Under the pieces are notes generated by a model. That model ran no database searches. It saw nothing but the letters and a program-made list of their open reading frames with translations, and was not told where the DNA came from. A DNA stretch of 44,655 bases from positions 1-44,655 of the forward strand of contig NZ_JAGDXD010000005.1 of NCBI RefSeq assembly GCF_023256255.1, read 5' to 3'. How positions within the stretch are numbered: position 1 is the first letter of the stretch; the number at the start of each line of letters is the position of its first letter. Of this stretch, positions 8,572 through 16,866 are shown piece after piece. Source of the DNA: Caldivirga sp. Lineage in GTDB: Archaea > Thermoproteota > Thermoprotei > Thermoproteales > Thermocladiaceae. Both the position numbers and the translations under genes were made by a program.

Positions 8572-9171
8572 ATGGCACTGGAGGTTTCGTTAAAGGAGAC
8601 TAAGGCCATTAAGATATCCTTGGCTTCAGTAATGGCAGCCTTATCGGTGGCTTTATCCTTCATTCAGATACCGTTCCCAATAGCTCCATTCCTCAAGTAC
8701 GATTTAGCGGGCATCCCATTAATAATAACAGTACTATTAATAGGCCCTAAATACGCACTACTAGCCGACACAATACTAATGATAGCCCTACTCCGTGGTG
8801 GTGACCCAATAGGCGCAGTTATGAAGTGGACCGCTGAGGCATCAACATTCATTCCAATGTACTACACTTACAGGTTACTGGGAGGTAGGTTTAGTAATGT
8901 TAAGGTGCTGTACGCATCATCAGCAACCATGGGTGTAGTGGCGAGGGTTGGATTAATGGTGATTGCAAATTACATTATTGACCCATGGTGGTTCCTAATA
9001 GCCCATTGGGTTGGAACATACGCTAAGGCGGTTTCATTAACAATATACCTACTACCCATTGTAGCCCTCTTTAACTTAACCATAGCCGTAATATACGTTG
9101 CAGTGGCTTACCCAGTCTACTTAACCATTGCTAGAAGGTTTAGGTGGCTTACTGATGCTCACGGTGAGTAA
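8572..9171 (+). CDS. ECF transporter S component (RibU-like substrate-binding membrane protein)
   Basis: A 199-residue membrane protein with about six hydrophobic segments. The segment IQIPFPIAPFLKYDLAGIPLIITVLLIGPKYALLAD closely follows the ECF S-component pattern of the RibU type (FPIP..PFLK.D..D.P.L..G...GP..G). It binds the vitamin, with riboflavin or a related flavin as the best guess, and hands it to the energizing module encoded just downstream. The next gene's likely ATG lies inside its last codons, so the three genes form one operon. It is preceded by a palindrome array that probably controls expression. The specificity is inferred and not proven. Confidence 0.78.
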   Translation: MALEVSLKETKAIKISLASVMAALSVALSFIQIPFPIAPFLKYDLAGIPLIITVLLIGPKYALLADTILMIALLRGGDPIGAVMKWTAEASTFIPMYYTYRLLGGRFSNVKVLYASSATMGVVARVGLMVIANYIIDPWWFLIAHWVGTYAKAVSLTIYLLPIVALFNLTIAVIYVAVAYPVYLTIARRFRWLTDAHGE

Positions 9172-10483
9172 CCTATGGGTGAGGTATGGTAATGGGAGTT
9201 GGGTTTTAAGGGGATTATCACTAAACCTTAAGGATGGGGAGGCTGCATTAATAATTGGTGACACAGGTTCAGGAAAAACCACGTTGGTTAGGGCGCTTGC
9301 AGGCGTAGTTCACTTAACCGGCGGCTTGGCTAAGGGTATTATTAAGGTTAATGACTATGAATTAAGTAATGCTAGTCCTAGGGAAAGAAGCAAACTAATT
9401 GGTGTCCTTTACCAAGACCCGGCAATACACTTCACTTACCCGAGGATTGACGAGGACCTTGAATTAACAGCCCTAGAGAATGGTGTAGGGGTTAAGGATC
9501 TATTGAATGCAGCCGGCTTAAGTGAGGGGGTGTTAGGTAGGTTAGTTACAGAATTATCAATGGGTCAACTACAGAGGCTTGCAATAGCCAAGTTGATTAC
9601 GAGGGGTGTTAAGGTAATTGTGATGGATGAACCATTAGCCCACTTGGATCAGGACGCAGTTGAGCTATTAGCTGCAGTGATTAGGAGAATTAAGAGGAGT
9701 AATGTATCAGTGCTTGTGCTTGAACATAGGTATGAGAACATTATTGACCCAATGGATAAGGTGCTTCAACTTAGTGGTGGTAAGCTAAGTGAAGTAAGCA
9801 CCATTAATGCATCAGTAAGGCGTAGGTACATTATTAGAAGGGTCAGTAACGGTAACGATCATGGTTGGCTTAAGTTAAGCAACGTCTGGTTTAAGTACGA
9901 TGACTCATACGTGCTCAGTAACATTAACCTATCGGCATCATCAAAAAGAGTAATCTTCATAGGGCCTAACGGTGGCGGTAAATCAACACTGCTTAAGTTA
10001 ATAATAGGCATGATTAAGCCAAGTAAAGGTAAGGTTATCATTGATCACTCGCACCCGGTACTTTACATGCCGCAGGACATAAACGTGGTGATGTCCATGA
10101 CTGACACAGTGGGGGAACTGTACCTTGAGTTGGCTAAGGCTGCTGGAAGGAGTACGAGTATTGAGGATCTTAAACGGGAGTTAAGCATGCTTGAAATGAA
10201 TATTGACGCTTCAGATGACCCACTCCACCTGTCGGAAGGACAGAAGAGGATGCTCATGCTTATTATGGCTAAGCTACTGAAACCAACACTCATGGTTGCT
10301 GATGAACCAACCTCAGGGCTTTCAAGTAAGTATAGGGTTGACCTAGCTGAGTTCATTAATCAATCAAACTTAAGAGTAGTGATGGCCACCCAAGACATGC
10401 ATTTCGCATCCCTAATAAAGGATAGTGACGTATTCTACGTGAGGGGGCAGGAGGGGCATGTTGTTAAGGTGAACGTGAGTTAA
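9155..10483 (+). CDS. ECF transporter energizing ATPase, two fused ABC domains (EcfA-A')
   Basis: A 442-residue protein with two complete ABC ATPase domains in tandem. Domain 1 has Walker A GDTGSGKTT, Q-loop YQDPAIHF, signature LSMGQLQR and Walker B VIVMDEPLAHLD. Domain 2 has Walker A GPNGGGKST, Q-loop MPQD, a less usual signature LSEGQKR and Walker B LMVADEPTSGL. In many bacteria A and A' are separate; the archaeal fused form supplies both sites in one chain. I chose ATG 9155 (MLTVSNLWVRYGNG) over upstream TTG 9128 because ABC domains normally begin with such a strand. It overlaps the S gene by 17 bases, and the T gene follows after 1 base. Confidence 0.87.
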   Translation: MLTVSNLWVRYGNGSWVLRGLSLNLKDGEAALIIGDTGSGKTTLVRALAGVVHLTGGLAKGIIKVNDYELSNASPRERSKLIGVLYQDPAIHFTYPRIDEDLELTALENGVGVKDLLNAAGLSEGVLGRLVTELSMGQLQRLAIAKLITRGVKVIVMDEPLAHLDQDAVELLAAVIRRIKRSNVSVLVLEHRYENIIDPMDKVLQLSGGKLSEVSTINASVRRRYIIRRVSNGNDHGWLKLSNVWFKYDDSYVLSNINLSASSKRVIFIGPNGGGKSTLLKLIIGMIKPSKGKVIIDHSHPVLYMPQDINVVMSMTDTVGELYLELAKAAGRSTSIEDLKRELSMLEMNIDASDDPLHLSEGQKRMLMLIMAKLLKPTLMVADEPTSGLSSKYRVDLAEFINQSNLRVVMATQDMHFASLIKDSDVFYVRGQEGHVVKVNVS

Positions 10484-10484
10484 C

Positions 10485-11186
10485 ATGTTTTATGAGTGGG
10501 TTAAGCCAATTGTGAAGGGTGCTGAAGGCCCATTGAGGGGGATGTCAATTATAGGTAAACTTACTGTAACTTTATCATTCATACCCTACCTCGCGTCCTA
10601 CTGGTTCATGAACCCGATTAGGCTAATACCAATTACGGTGGTGGGTTTAGCCGCCAGTATTGCTTACCTAGCATTAATAGGGGATTTGGCTAGGAGGTTA
10701 AGGCCGTTAATGCTCGTGTGGATTCTATCCGAATTCACTGGTTTACTGGCAGTACTACTGTCAGGGAGGGGGGTGGGCTTAATTTCAATGCTGCTTAATG
10801 TAACTGTATTATCAACCCTAATACTAGTGCTAGTAACTGGAGTTGTTGTTTCCCTTGCATTACTTAGGTTAAGTGAGGTAAGGTACATTCTCAGTGCAAT
10901 CGGCTTAAGCACACTGGGTGAATCACTAGTATTATCACTGAGGTACCTGCTGAACGCGTCAATAAGCATGGATGAAGCCTACGCAATGCTTAAGTCACTT
11001 GGTAACGTTAAACCTAAGTTGCTTGTTAATTCACTTGTGGCGAATGGTGTAAGGTACTCTATGATTCTTGCGCAATACATAGAGTACTACGGTATACCCA
11101 GCGTTAAGCCGAAGGTAACCTTAAGTAGGCTTGATTTAATAGCCCTAATTCCACTAATACTTTACGTGATTCTACTCGTACTCTAG
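10485..11186 (+). CDS. ECF transporter T component (transmembrane coupling subunit)
   Basis: A 233-residue membrane protein with about six hydrophobic segments and a cytosolic middle region containing LRYLLNASISMDEAYAMLKSLG and YSMILAQYIEYYGIP. It follows the fused ATPase by one base and completes the ECF module. EcfT proteins usually carry Ala-Arg-Gly-type coupling helices; here the second would align with AQYIEYYGIP, where the Arg is missing, so the coupling motif is diverged. It should transmit ATP-driven movement from the ATPase pair to the S component in the cell membrane. The assignment rests on position plus topology more than on motifs. Confidence 0.75.
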   Translation: MFYEWVKPIVKGAEGPLRGMSIIGKLTVTLSFIPYLASYWFMNPIRLIPITVVGLAASIAYLALIGDLARRLRPLMLVWILSEFTGLLAVLLSGRGVGLISMLLNVTVLSTLILVLVTGVVVSLALLRLSEVRYILSAIGLSTLGESLVLSLRYLLNASISMDEAYAMLKSLGNVKPKLLVNSLVANGVRYSMILAQYIEYYGIPSVKPKVTLSRLDLIALIPLILYVILLVL

Positions 11187-11285
11187 TAATGCTGAATACT
11201 GCACATGCTGTAGAGGATTCAGCATGCTTCCATGCATTTAACAGGCACTATAATGTTTTTAATCAGGAACCCCTTGCCTCCTCTC

Positions 11286-11903
11286 ATGAGGATTAGGGAA
11301 ACCGTTGAGGTTCCTGAACTTGAAGTCAAGGATACTGTCATGGTTGATTCATCTAGGTCTGCTGTACTGGTTATTGATATGCAGAATGATTTCGTTAGAA
11401 GTAATGGTAAGCTCTACGTGCCTGATGCCGAGAGGACTATTAGGCCTATTGCCGATTTACTTACAAAGGCTAGGAAGGCTGGGGTAAGGGTAATTTATAC
11501 CCAGGACTGGCACTTTAAGGATGACCCGGAGTTTAGGATATGGGGTGAACACTGCGTCATGGATACTTGGGGTGCTGAAGTTATTGATGAACTTAAGCCA
11601 CAGCCTGGTGACGTGGTTATTAGGAAGAGGAGGTATGATGCCTTCTTTGGCACTGACCTTGATTACGTACTTAGACATGTTGTTAAAGCTGATACATTAA
11701 TAATAACCGGCACCGTGGCCAACATATGCGTACTTCACACGGCAGGTAGTGCCGCATTAAACTGGTATAAGGTTATTATGCCTATTGACGCAGTGTCCGC
11801 GTTAAATAGGTTTGATTACCTAGCGTCATTAAGGCAAGTGAGCTTCCTATATAAGGGTGATTTAACAACAGTGAATGGTATTGTGTTTGAAGGTTCACGT
11901 TAA
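11286..11903 (+). CDS. nicotinamidase / isochorismatase-family cysteine hydrolase
   Basis: The catalytic triad is visible: Asp in VLVIDMQNDFV, Lys in VVIRKRRYDAFFGT, and the nucleophilic Cys in GTVANICVLHTAG. The metal-binding segment appears as TQDWHFKDDPEFRIWGEHC. Archaeal nicotinamidases convert nicotinamide to nicotinate for NAD salvage; a generic isochorismatase-like hydrolase is the alternative. The frame is open further upstream (ATG 11232), but TTTTTAA lies about 26-30 bases before ATG 11286 and the protein from there (MRIRETVEVPELEV) has the usual family N-terminus, so I use 11286, giving 205 residues. Confidence 0.83.
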   Translation: MRIRETVEVPELEVKDTVMVDSSRSAVLVIDMQNDFVRSNGKLYVPDAERTIRPIADLLTKARKAGVRVIYTQDWHFKDDPEFRIWGEHCVMDTWGAEVIDELKPQPGDVVIRKRRYDAFFGTDLDYVLRHVVKADTLIITGTVANICVLHTAGSAALNWYKVIMPIDAVSALNRFDYLASLRQVSFLYKGDLTTVNGIVFEGSR

Positions 11904-11944
11904 GTACTCGCATGTGCTTACGTTCAATTTTCCTATTAAACCTA

Positions 11945-12496
11945 TTAATTTCTTAAATCCTGGCCTTCATCACATTTGATTAAAGCATCATTAAGTAATG
12001 CGTTTAATTTAATATTATTAACTTTACCCAGCAATTCCTTAACCTCACTTAGGTAGTTTTTAATTAGGGCTAACGTATCATAGCCCAACTCCCTGTAGTA
12101 GCATGCCCTAATCAACGTGGCTAACTTATCACTAATGGCAACTAAGACTGCCTCCTGGCTCTTTAAATCAACATACTCATTAAACTCATTACCGAACCCC
12201 AATTCCCCCACTATGCTTGCCTCAAGCATCCTCCATTGGCTTAGACCCATCTTATCCCTAACCATTTTTGACACATTACCCGTCATTGATTCAGCAGCAT
12301 CATGAACCATAGCCAATAGCGCCGCCTTACCTGCATCTAGGTCCATTGACTTAGCAAGTGAGGCAGCTATGTATGATACTAGGAGGGTGTGTTCAGCCAC
12401 AGTCTCAGGGTGTTTAACACCGGCATTAACCCACCCTATCCTAGGTATCCCCGTTAATGAGTCCACTAGTTTTAAAAGTCTCCATAGATCAAGCAT
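11945..12496 (-). CDS. HD-domain phosphohydrolase (HDDC2/YfbR-like)
   Basis: A 183-residue all-helical HD protein. Metal ligands: His in GVKHPETVAEHTLLV, the HD pair in LLAMVHDAAES, and Asp in VAISDKLATLIRA. The N-terminal LVDSLTGIPRIGWVNAG is the usual opening of the 5'-deoxynucleotidase-like HDDC2 group, which removes phosphate from (deoxy)nucleoside monophosphates. The substrate is inferred from the family only. Its ATG lies 10 bases from the start codon of the divergent rsmA, so each gene's promoter elements must lie partly in the other's coding sequence. Confidence 0.8.
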   Translation of the reverse strand: MLDLWRLLKLVDSLTGIPRIGWVNAGVKHPETVAEHTLLVSYIAASLAKSMDLDAGKAALLAMVHDAAESMTGNVSKMVRDKMGLSQWRMLEASIVGELGFGNEFNEYVDLKSQEAVLVAISDKLATLIRACYYRELGYDTLALIKNYLSEVKELLGKVNNIKLNALLNDALIKCDEGQDLRN

Positions 12497-12506
12497 AATT
12501 GCCCCT

Positions 12507-13328
12507 GTGTTGCCTATTAATGACTTTTACGCAGCAGATAAGCGGACTCTAATTAGGTTAGCTAAGTCAGCCCTAAGACTTGGAGTGAGGATAGGGGGTG
12601 ATGTGCATTTTATGGTTGATCCAACTTACCTTAATGCTATCGCCCAACTAACCAAGGGTGAGAGGGTTCTTGAAATAGGCTTTGGCCTAGGCTACTTAAC
12701 CCACTACCTGGTTAAGCATGCTCAACACGTGTTTGCATGTGACGTGAACCCAATAATGATTAAGGCAATTAAGGCTATTGGGTTAAGTAGGTTTGATGCT
12801 GACTTATTCATCTGCGATGCATTAACGTATAAACCACCCATTGGCTTAACGGTTGTTTCAAACATACCCTACAGCATTACAACACGGTTATTGTTAAGAT
12901 TATTAACCAACTATGAGGCTAGGAGACTAGTATTGACGCTGCAGAGGGAGGTGGCCTTAAGGCTTGCAGCTAAACCCGGCTCCATGGATTACGGTAGGCT
13001 CTCAGTGGTGACTCAATGCTTAAGCCTAGTTAACATTATTAAGCATGTGCCGCCATGGGCCTTTTGGCCCAGGCCTAAAGTATACTCAACGATCGTTGAG
13101 TTAAAGCCCCTGCCTAAGCCATGCGTTGACGTTAGGGCATTAGAATCCTTAACAGGTAAATTATTCACTCAACCTAATAAGAAGGCGCTTAAGGTGATTA
13201 AGCAATTCTACGGTTTAAGGGAAGGGGACTTACCTGGTCAGTTACTTAATAAGAGGGTTAGGGAGTTAAGTGTTGATGAGGTTGCTGAGTTGGTTAATAT
13301 GCTGGTGAATATGGGGAAAATCACGTGA
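12507..13328 (+). CDS. rsmA: 16S rRNA dimethyladenosine transferase (RsmA/KsgA/Dim1)
   Basis: This SAM-dependent enzyme dimethylates two adjacent adenosines near the 3' end of 16S rRNA. Motif I is VLEIGFGLGYLTHYL, the acidic loop is ACDVNP, and motif IV is NIPYSIT, the NLPY catalytic block. The family signature LQREVALRLAAKPGSMDYGRLSVVTQ is almost canonical, followed by PPWAFWPRPKVYSTIV and the C-terminal domain. The frame is open upstream through the divergent HD gene, but that part is antisense coding. GTG 12507 or TTG 12510 (LPINDFYAADKRTL) is the likely start, giving about 273 residues. Confidence 0.88.
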   Translation: MLPINDFYAADKRTLIRLAKSALRLGVRIGGDVHFMVDPTYLNAIAQLTKGERVLEIGFGLGYLTHYLVKHAQHVFACDVNPIMIKAIKAIGLSRFDADLFICDALTYKPPIGLTVVSNIPYSITTRLLLRLLTNYEARRLVLTLQREVALRLAAKPGSMDYGRLSVVTQCLSLVNIIKHVPPWAFWPRPKVYSTIVELKPLPKPCVDVRALESLTGKLFTQPNKKALKVIKQFYGLREGDLPGQLLNKRVRELSVDEVAELVNMLVNMGKIT

Positions 13329-13417
13329 TCATTATCATTTAATATATATAACATGGTGACGCCTATATATTTAACATGTGCTTTTTCTGCATAATTCGCC
13401 TGCTTTTATTAAGTATG

Positions 13418-13990
13418 AGAAATAAACTAATATGTATGCAGAAGTCCATTAACATAATACTAATGAACGAGGGGGAGCTTGATAAGGTGCTTGGGGACTT
13501 AGCCTACATTAATAAGGCTATTAGGGGTGATAAGTCCCCCTCAGTTTACCGTAGGTTAAGGAGGTTTAAGAAAATGGGCGTATTAACCGTGAACAAGGGT
13601 ACTGTTAGATTAGTTACTAACCCGCTTCTTCTAGCGTCATTTGAGGTTAATGAGGATTCAATAAGGATAATAGACTTTGCACTACTGTACCAGAATAAGG
13701 AACTCTACGTCATATCATCAATATGTGGCACAATATGTGAACAGTGCCCAAGGCTGCAGGCATGTTCACTACTACTTAAAGGCATATTTGAGGAGCTGGG
13801 GATATGTACAGCTAGGGGTGTTACCCCAGTTGAGGTTGTTAGATTCATGATTAATGAATGCTTAGGTAACTCAAGGCGCATTAAAATGGTAGTTGACATG
13901 AGGGATCACAACCACAGGTCAATACCCGATGATGGGAAGTACATAATCATAAACACACGTAGTAAGAGTAACCCCACTAGTGTAATGTGA
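13418..13990 (+). CDS. hypothetical protein with winged-helix-like N-half and a cysteine cluster
   Basis: I do not recognise a named family. The N-terminal half contains SVYRRLRRFKKMGVLTVNKGTVRLV, which looks like the recognition helix and wing of a winged helix. The middle has four closely spaced Cys (CGTICEQCPRLQAC), followed by another at ICTARG; this could bind zinc or an Fe-S cluster, making a metal- or redox-sensing regulator possible. TATATATTTAA (13363-13373) is the likely TATA box, which places transcription start near 13394. ATG 13376 is therefore too early; ATG 13418 or 13436 is more likely. It converges on the phosphorylase gene. Confidence 0.5.
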   Translation, partial: RNKLICMQKSINIILMNEGELDKVLGDLAYINKAIRGDKSPSVYRRLRRFKKMGVLTVNKGTVRLVTNPLLLASFEVNEDSIRIIDFALLYQNKELYVISSICGTICEQCPRLQACSLLLKGIFEELGICTARGVTPVEVVRFMINECLGNSRRIKMVVDMRDHNHRSIPDDGKYIIINTRSKSNPTSVM

Positions 13991-14024
13991 TTGATTTAAT
14001 TTAACTCAAAAGAGTTATTATTTC

Positions 14025-15554
14025 CTACAACATATAGTATTGCTTAAGGGCATTAACTATATCGGCCTTACTTATGAATGTTGATGAAGCGTTAACGGCT
14101 ACCCGCCAGTATTCACTACGGTTATTGTAGTATAGTTGAATTACCTGGTTAAGCTTATATGAGAATTCAGAGTACTCCTTCTCATTAATCTCATTAGCCC
14201 TTGGGTCACTACCAATATCCACAAGGCATCTCTCATCAAACCCAAATAACCAGCCGTTGAAGCCATCAGTGATCAACTCTGGTACTGCACCATCCCTGGA
14301 GGCTAATGTTGGGGTTCCATTCATGGATGACTTCATGAATGACGTACCGCTAGCCTCCCAACCTGGGAAGGGGGTGAAGAGAAGTAGCTTAACCTTGGGT
14401 AATACATTCTTGGCTACACTAACGTCGTAATCATGAATGTAGACAACATTACTGTACTTAACGCTCAATTCCTTGAACTTCCTCATCATTGATAACCCCC
14501 ACTCATCAAAGGGGTGGGCTTTACCACCAAGCACGAAAACGACACCATCCCTCTGGGGGTTCTCCTCAATGAACCTCAGTATGAAGTCAGGTCTCTTATA
14601 CCTCGTTAGCCTCCTAATCCACGCAATTGTTAATGAGTCACCAATCTTAATGTCGGACTTATACCTGGATAAATACGACTCCAGTTCACTAGCCATTTCC
14701 CTCTTTATCCTTGATAATTCATCGATGCTTAACCTACCCTCCATGTAGGCCTTAAGCACCCTCTCATCAACCCACCTAACTGAGTCAACACCATTAGTTA
14801 TGGCCTTAACCTTATGCATGTGGTGTGGTATTACCTTGGAGACCACGTCTCTCATTTTTCTAGATACCACAACAGCCTCCCCACTCATTGATAAACCCAA
14901 CTCAGTTAATATGACTGGGTCCTCGAAGAACCTGAAGCCGAATTCCCTTCTAAATAATTCAGCTGGGAATGATGGGTGACCCCAGGGTCCAGGCGTATGT
15001 ATTATGATCCTGTACTTCTGGGGTGGTAGGGGCAGTACTAGTGGTAGTATTGCCGTGTAGGCCTCCTGGAGGTCTATTATGTCAACGTTCCTTAACCCAA
15101 TCCTACTCCTAATGTACTCTGCTGCACCCTTAGCTAATAGGACGTACTTATAGAATTTACTATCAATATCATTCTCAATGTACAACCTATCAACCAGGTC
15201 ATAAGCCCACCTGGGTGATTGCGGGCTTAGGAAGACTACCTTAGCGTTATTAAGCCTATACTCCAGTACGCTCACATAGACTTCACTATTCTTTAAGTTA
15301 ATCCTCAGGTAACCTGCTGGTTTCAGCATATTCCTGAAGGACCTAGGGTGCCTTTGGGGTACTGGCACTGGATTATTGCTGTTATCGAAGATGTAGTCTA
15401 CGTAGCCACTATTGTACATTAATGTTATTACTACGTAAGGCTTATTCATCCTTGCCATTGCGTAGAACTTATCCGCCTCCAGGACCCCAAGCCCACCTGA
15501 GTAGGTGTATCCCTCATCCAGTCCTATTTCAGGCGTTACACTTACAATAACCAC
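14025..15554 (-). CDS. alpha-glucan phosphorylase-like glycosyltransferase (GT35-like)
   Basis: A 509-residue GT-B enzyme. The opening PEIGLDEGYTYSGGLGVLEADKFYAMARM matches the glycogen phosphorylase start (EFG..E.LPIYSGGLGVLAGD). The C-terminal GWEASGTSFMKSSMNGTPTLASRDGAVPELI matches the pyridoxal-phosphate block EASGT.NMKF.LNG...GTLDGAN, with the Lys kept. WIRRLTRYKRPD is the phosphate/sugar-binding strand. It would release glucose-1-phosphate from stored glucan. It is much shorter than animal and bacterial GlgP (about 800) but in the range of short archaeal forms. An ADP-glucose-type synthase is the alternative; the PLP block argues for phosphorylase. Confidence 0.72.
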   Translation of the reverse strand: MVIVSVTPEIGLDEGYTYSGGLGVLEADKFYAMARMNKPYVVITLMYNSGYVDYIFDNSNNPVPVPQRHPRSFRNMLKPAGYLRINLKNSEVYVSVLEYRLNNAKVVFLSPQSPRWAYDLVDRLYIENDIDSKFYKYVLLAKGAAEYIRSRIGLRNVDIIDLQEAYTAILPLVLPLPPQKYRIIIHTPGPWGHPSFPAELFRREFGFRFFEDPVILTELGLSMSGEAVVVSRKMRDVVSKVIPHHMHKVKAITNGVDSVRWVDERVLKAYMEGRLSIDELSRIKREMASELESYLSRYKSDIKIGDSLTIAWIRRLTRYKRPDFILRFIEENPQRDGVVFVLGGKAHPFDEWGLSMMRKFKELSVKYSNVVYIHDYDVSVAKNVLPKVKLLLFTPFPGWEASGTSFMKSSMNGTPTLASRDGAVPELITDGFNGWLFGFDERCLVDIGSDPRANEINEKEYSEFSYKLNQVIQLYYNNRSEYWRVAVNASSTFISKADIVNALKQYYML

Positions 15555-15632
15555 ACATGCGTCAAGTGGGGTGGTTATTAAGCCTTTTCTCGGAGTATTA
15601 CTCTAAAACACGCTAATATTACCCATTACCTT

Positions 15633-16613
15633 TCACTTAATGTTGAGCTTAGTGCCATTACTTATAGCGTACGCCACCAGCCTACTACTACCCCTAGGCA
15701 CTATAAGTCTATTAACTAACCTCTTCCTTAACAGTAGCCTTAATGACGCCCTAACCGTCCTTTGGGGTATAAGGGTCTTTTCAATAATCTCCTTAGGTGT
15801 TAATGGGCCTTCATACTCAAGAACCTTAAGTATTAATTTAGCGCTTGGAGGTAAGTCACTAATCATTGATTCAATAATCCTCCTATAACGATCAAGGGTT
15901 GTTGCCGCCGACATCTTAACGAGCTTAATCTCAGGACCCTTAAATATTGACACCTTGGTTACGTTAATGTTCCTCCTCACTAATCCATCAGCAATAACCT
16001 CTATCTTACTTCTTGAAAGTAAATCACTAATCACTATCCTTGAATCATCAGGAACTATGACCGGAACCCTGGCTATGTTCGTTGAATTAATGGGTACTAT
16101 CTCAAAGGACCTTAAACCCCCATATATGAGTACACCACCAGCACTGAGGGCGTAGGCTGTTGAACCTATGGGTGTTGCCACTATTAAGCCATCGGCGCTA
16201 TCCCTCCATGCGAACTCATTATTTATGATGAGCGTGTACTCCATTAATGTTGCGCTCCTGGCTGGTGCTATAACAATGTCATTAACCGCAATGTATCCCT
16301 GGCCCGTGGTTAAAGTTGGTATAGCCTCAATGGTGTAGTTACCCCTCTTAAGGTTACTTATTAAATCATTGAAATCCGCAACATTAACCGTATTCAAGTA
16401 CCCTGCACCGTAACCTATGGTTATTATTGGCTTATCTAAGCCAGCTAATTTATGGAGGGCACTAAGTATAAACCTATCAGTACCAAGTACACCAATGAAG
16501 TCGAACTTGGAGATAACTGATTCATCAGTGGTAAGTGGGTATGAGACTATTTCACCATTATCGGCGAACTCCTTAGGTAATTCACCATCCTTAGTAAGCA
16601 CCATTATCCTCAT
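15633..16613 (-). CDS. NAD kinase-like protein fused to a C-terminal winged helix
   Basis: Residues 1-250 are NAD kinase: IAVNDIVIAPARSATLMEYTL (the NE/D block) and DGLIVATPIGSTAYALSAGG (almost identical to the family signature). The family makes NADP from NAD with ATP or polyphosphate. The GGDG phosphate-binding motif, however, reads GVLGTDRFIL: the Asp is kept but glycines are lost. Residues about 255-326 are a separate winged helix (LPPSAKLILKVLEYEGPLTPKEIIEKTLIPQRTVRASLRLLLRKRLV), a crenarchaeal HTH type. The fusion suggests NAD(P)-responsive DNA binding, but this is inference. It may be a regulator derived from NAD kinase or an active bifunctional enzyme. Confidence 0.8.
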   Translation of the reverse strand: MRIMVLTKDGELPKEFADNGEIVSYPLTTDESVISKFDFIGVLGTDRFILSALHKLAGLDKPIITIGYGAGYLNTVNVADFNDLISNLKRGNYTIEAIPTLTTGQGYIAVNDIVIAPARSATLMEYTLIINNEFAWRDSADGLIVATPIGSTAYALSAGGVLIYGGLRSFEIVPINSTNIARVPVIVPDDSRIVISDLLSRSKIEVIADGLVRRNINVTKVSIFKGPEIKLVKMSAATTLDRYRRIIESMISDLPPSAKLILKVLEYEGPLTPKEIIEKTLIPQRTVRASLRLLLRKRLVNRLIVPRGSSRLVAYAISNGTKLNIK

Positions 16614-16726
16614 TACGTATTCCGCACTACAGTTAAAGCCAACTCACTATTAAGCTTTACGTAATTACCAGAAGCACCAATATTCTCCCTAAAAACACCG
16701 ACTACGAAGACTTTACGCTGTAGAAT

Positions 16727-16775
16727 TCAGGAATCAGCGGCATCATCAGTGGTCAGTGCTGCAAACCATCATCAC
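16727..16775 (-). ncRNA. C/D box sRNA (2'-O-methylation guide)
   Basis: Read on the minus strand: C box GTGATGA (16775-16769), a 12-base guide TGGTTTGCAGCA, D' CTGA (16756-16753), a 4-base spacer, C' TGATGA (16748-16743), a 12-base guide TGCCGCTGATTC, and D CTGA (16730-16727). All four boxes are exact apart from the shortened C', and the two guides have equal length, the textbook archaeal layout. ATATTAATT about 25 bases upstream of the C box is a plausible TATA element. It lies in the 253-base gap between the NAD kinase and tricorn genes. Predicted methylation positions are the target bases pairing five bases upstream of D and D'. Confidence 0.85.
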
Positions 16776-16866
16776 CAGTGATTAACTCGCACTAATTAAT
16801 ATGCTTAACTAAGCAGTTTAATGCATCCTTCAAGCCATAGCCCAGGTGAAGAAGCCAAGGTAAAAA

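Noticed and set aside
12369-12506. N-terminal extension of RsmA by 46 residues
   Set aside because: It is antisense to the HD gene and lacks similarity to the RsmA family; the start at 12507 or 12510 fits better.
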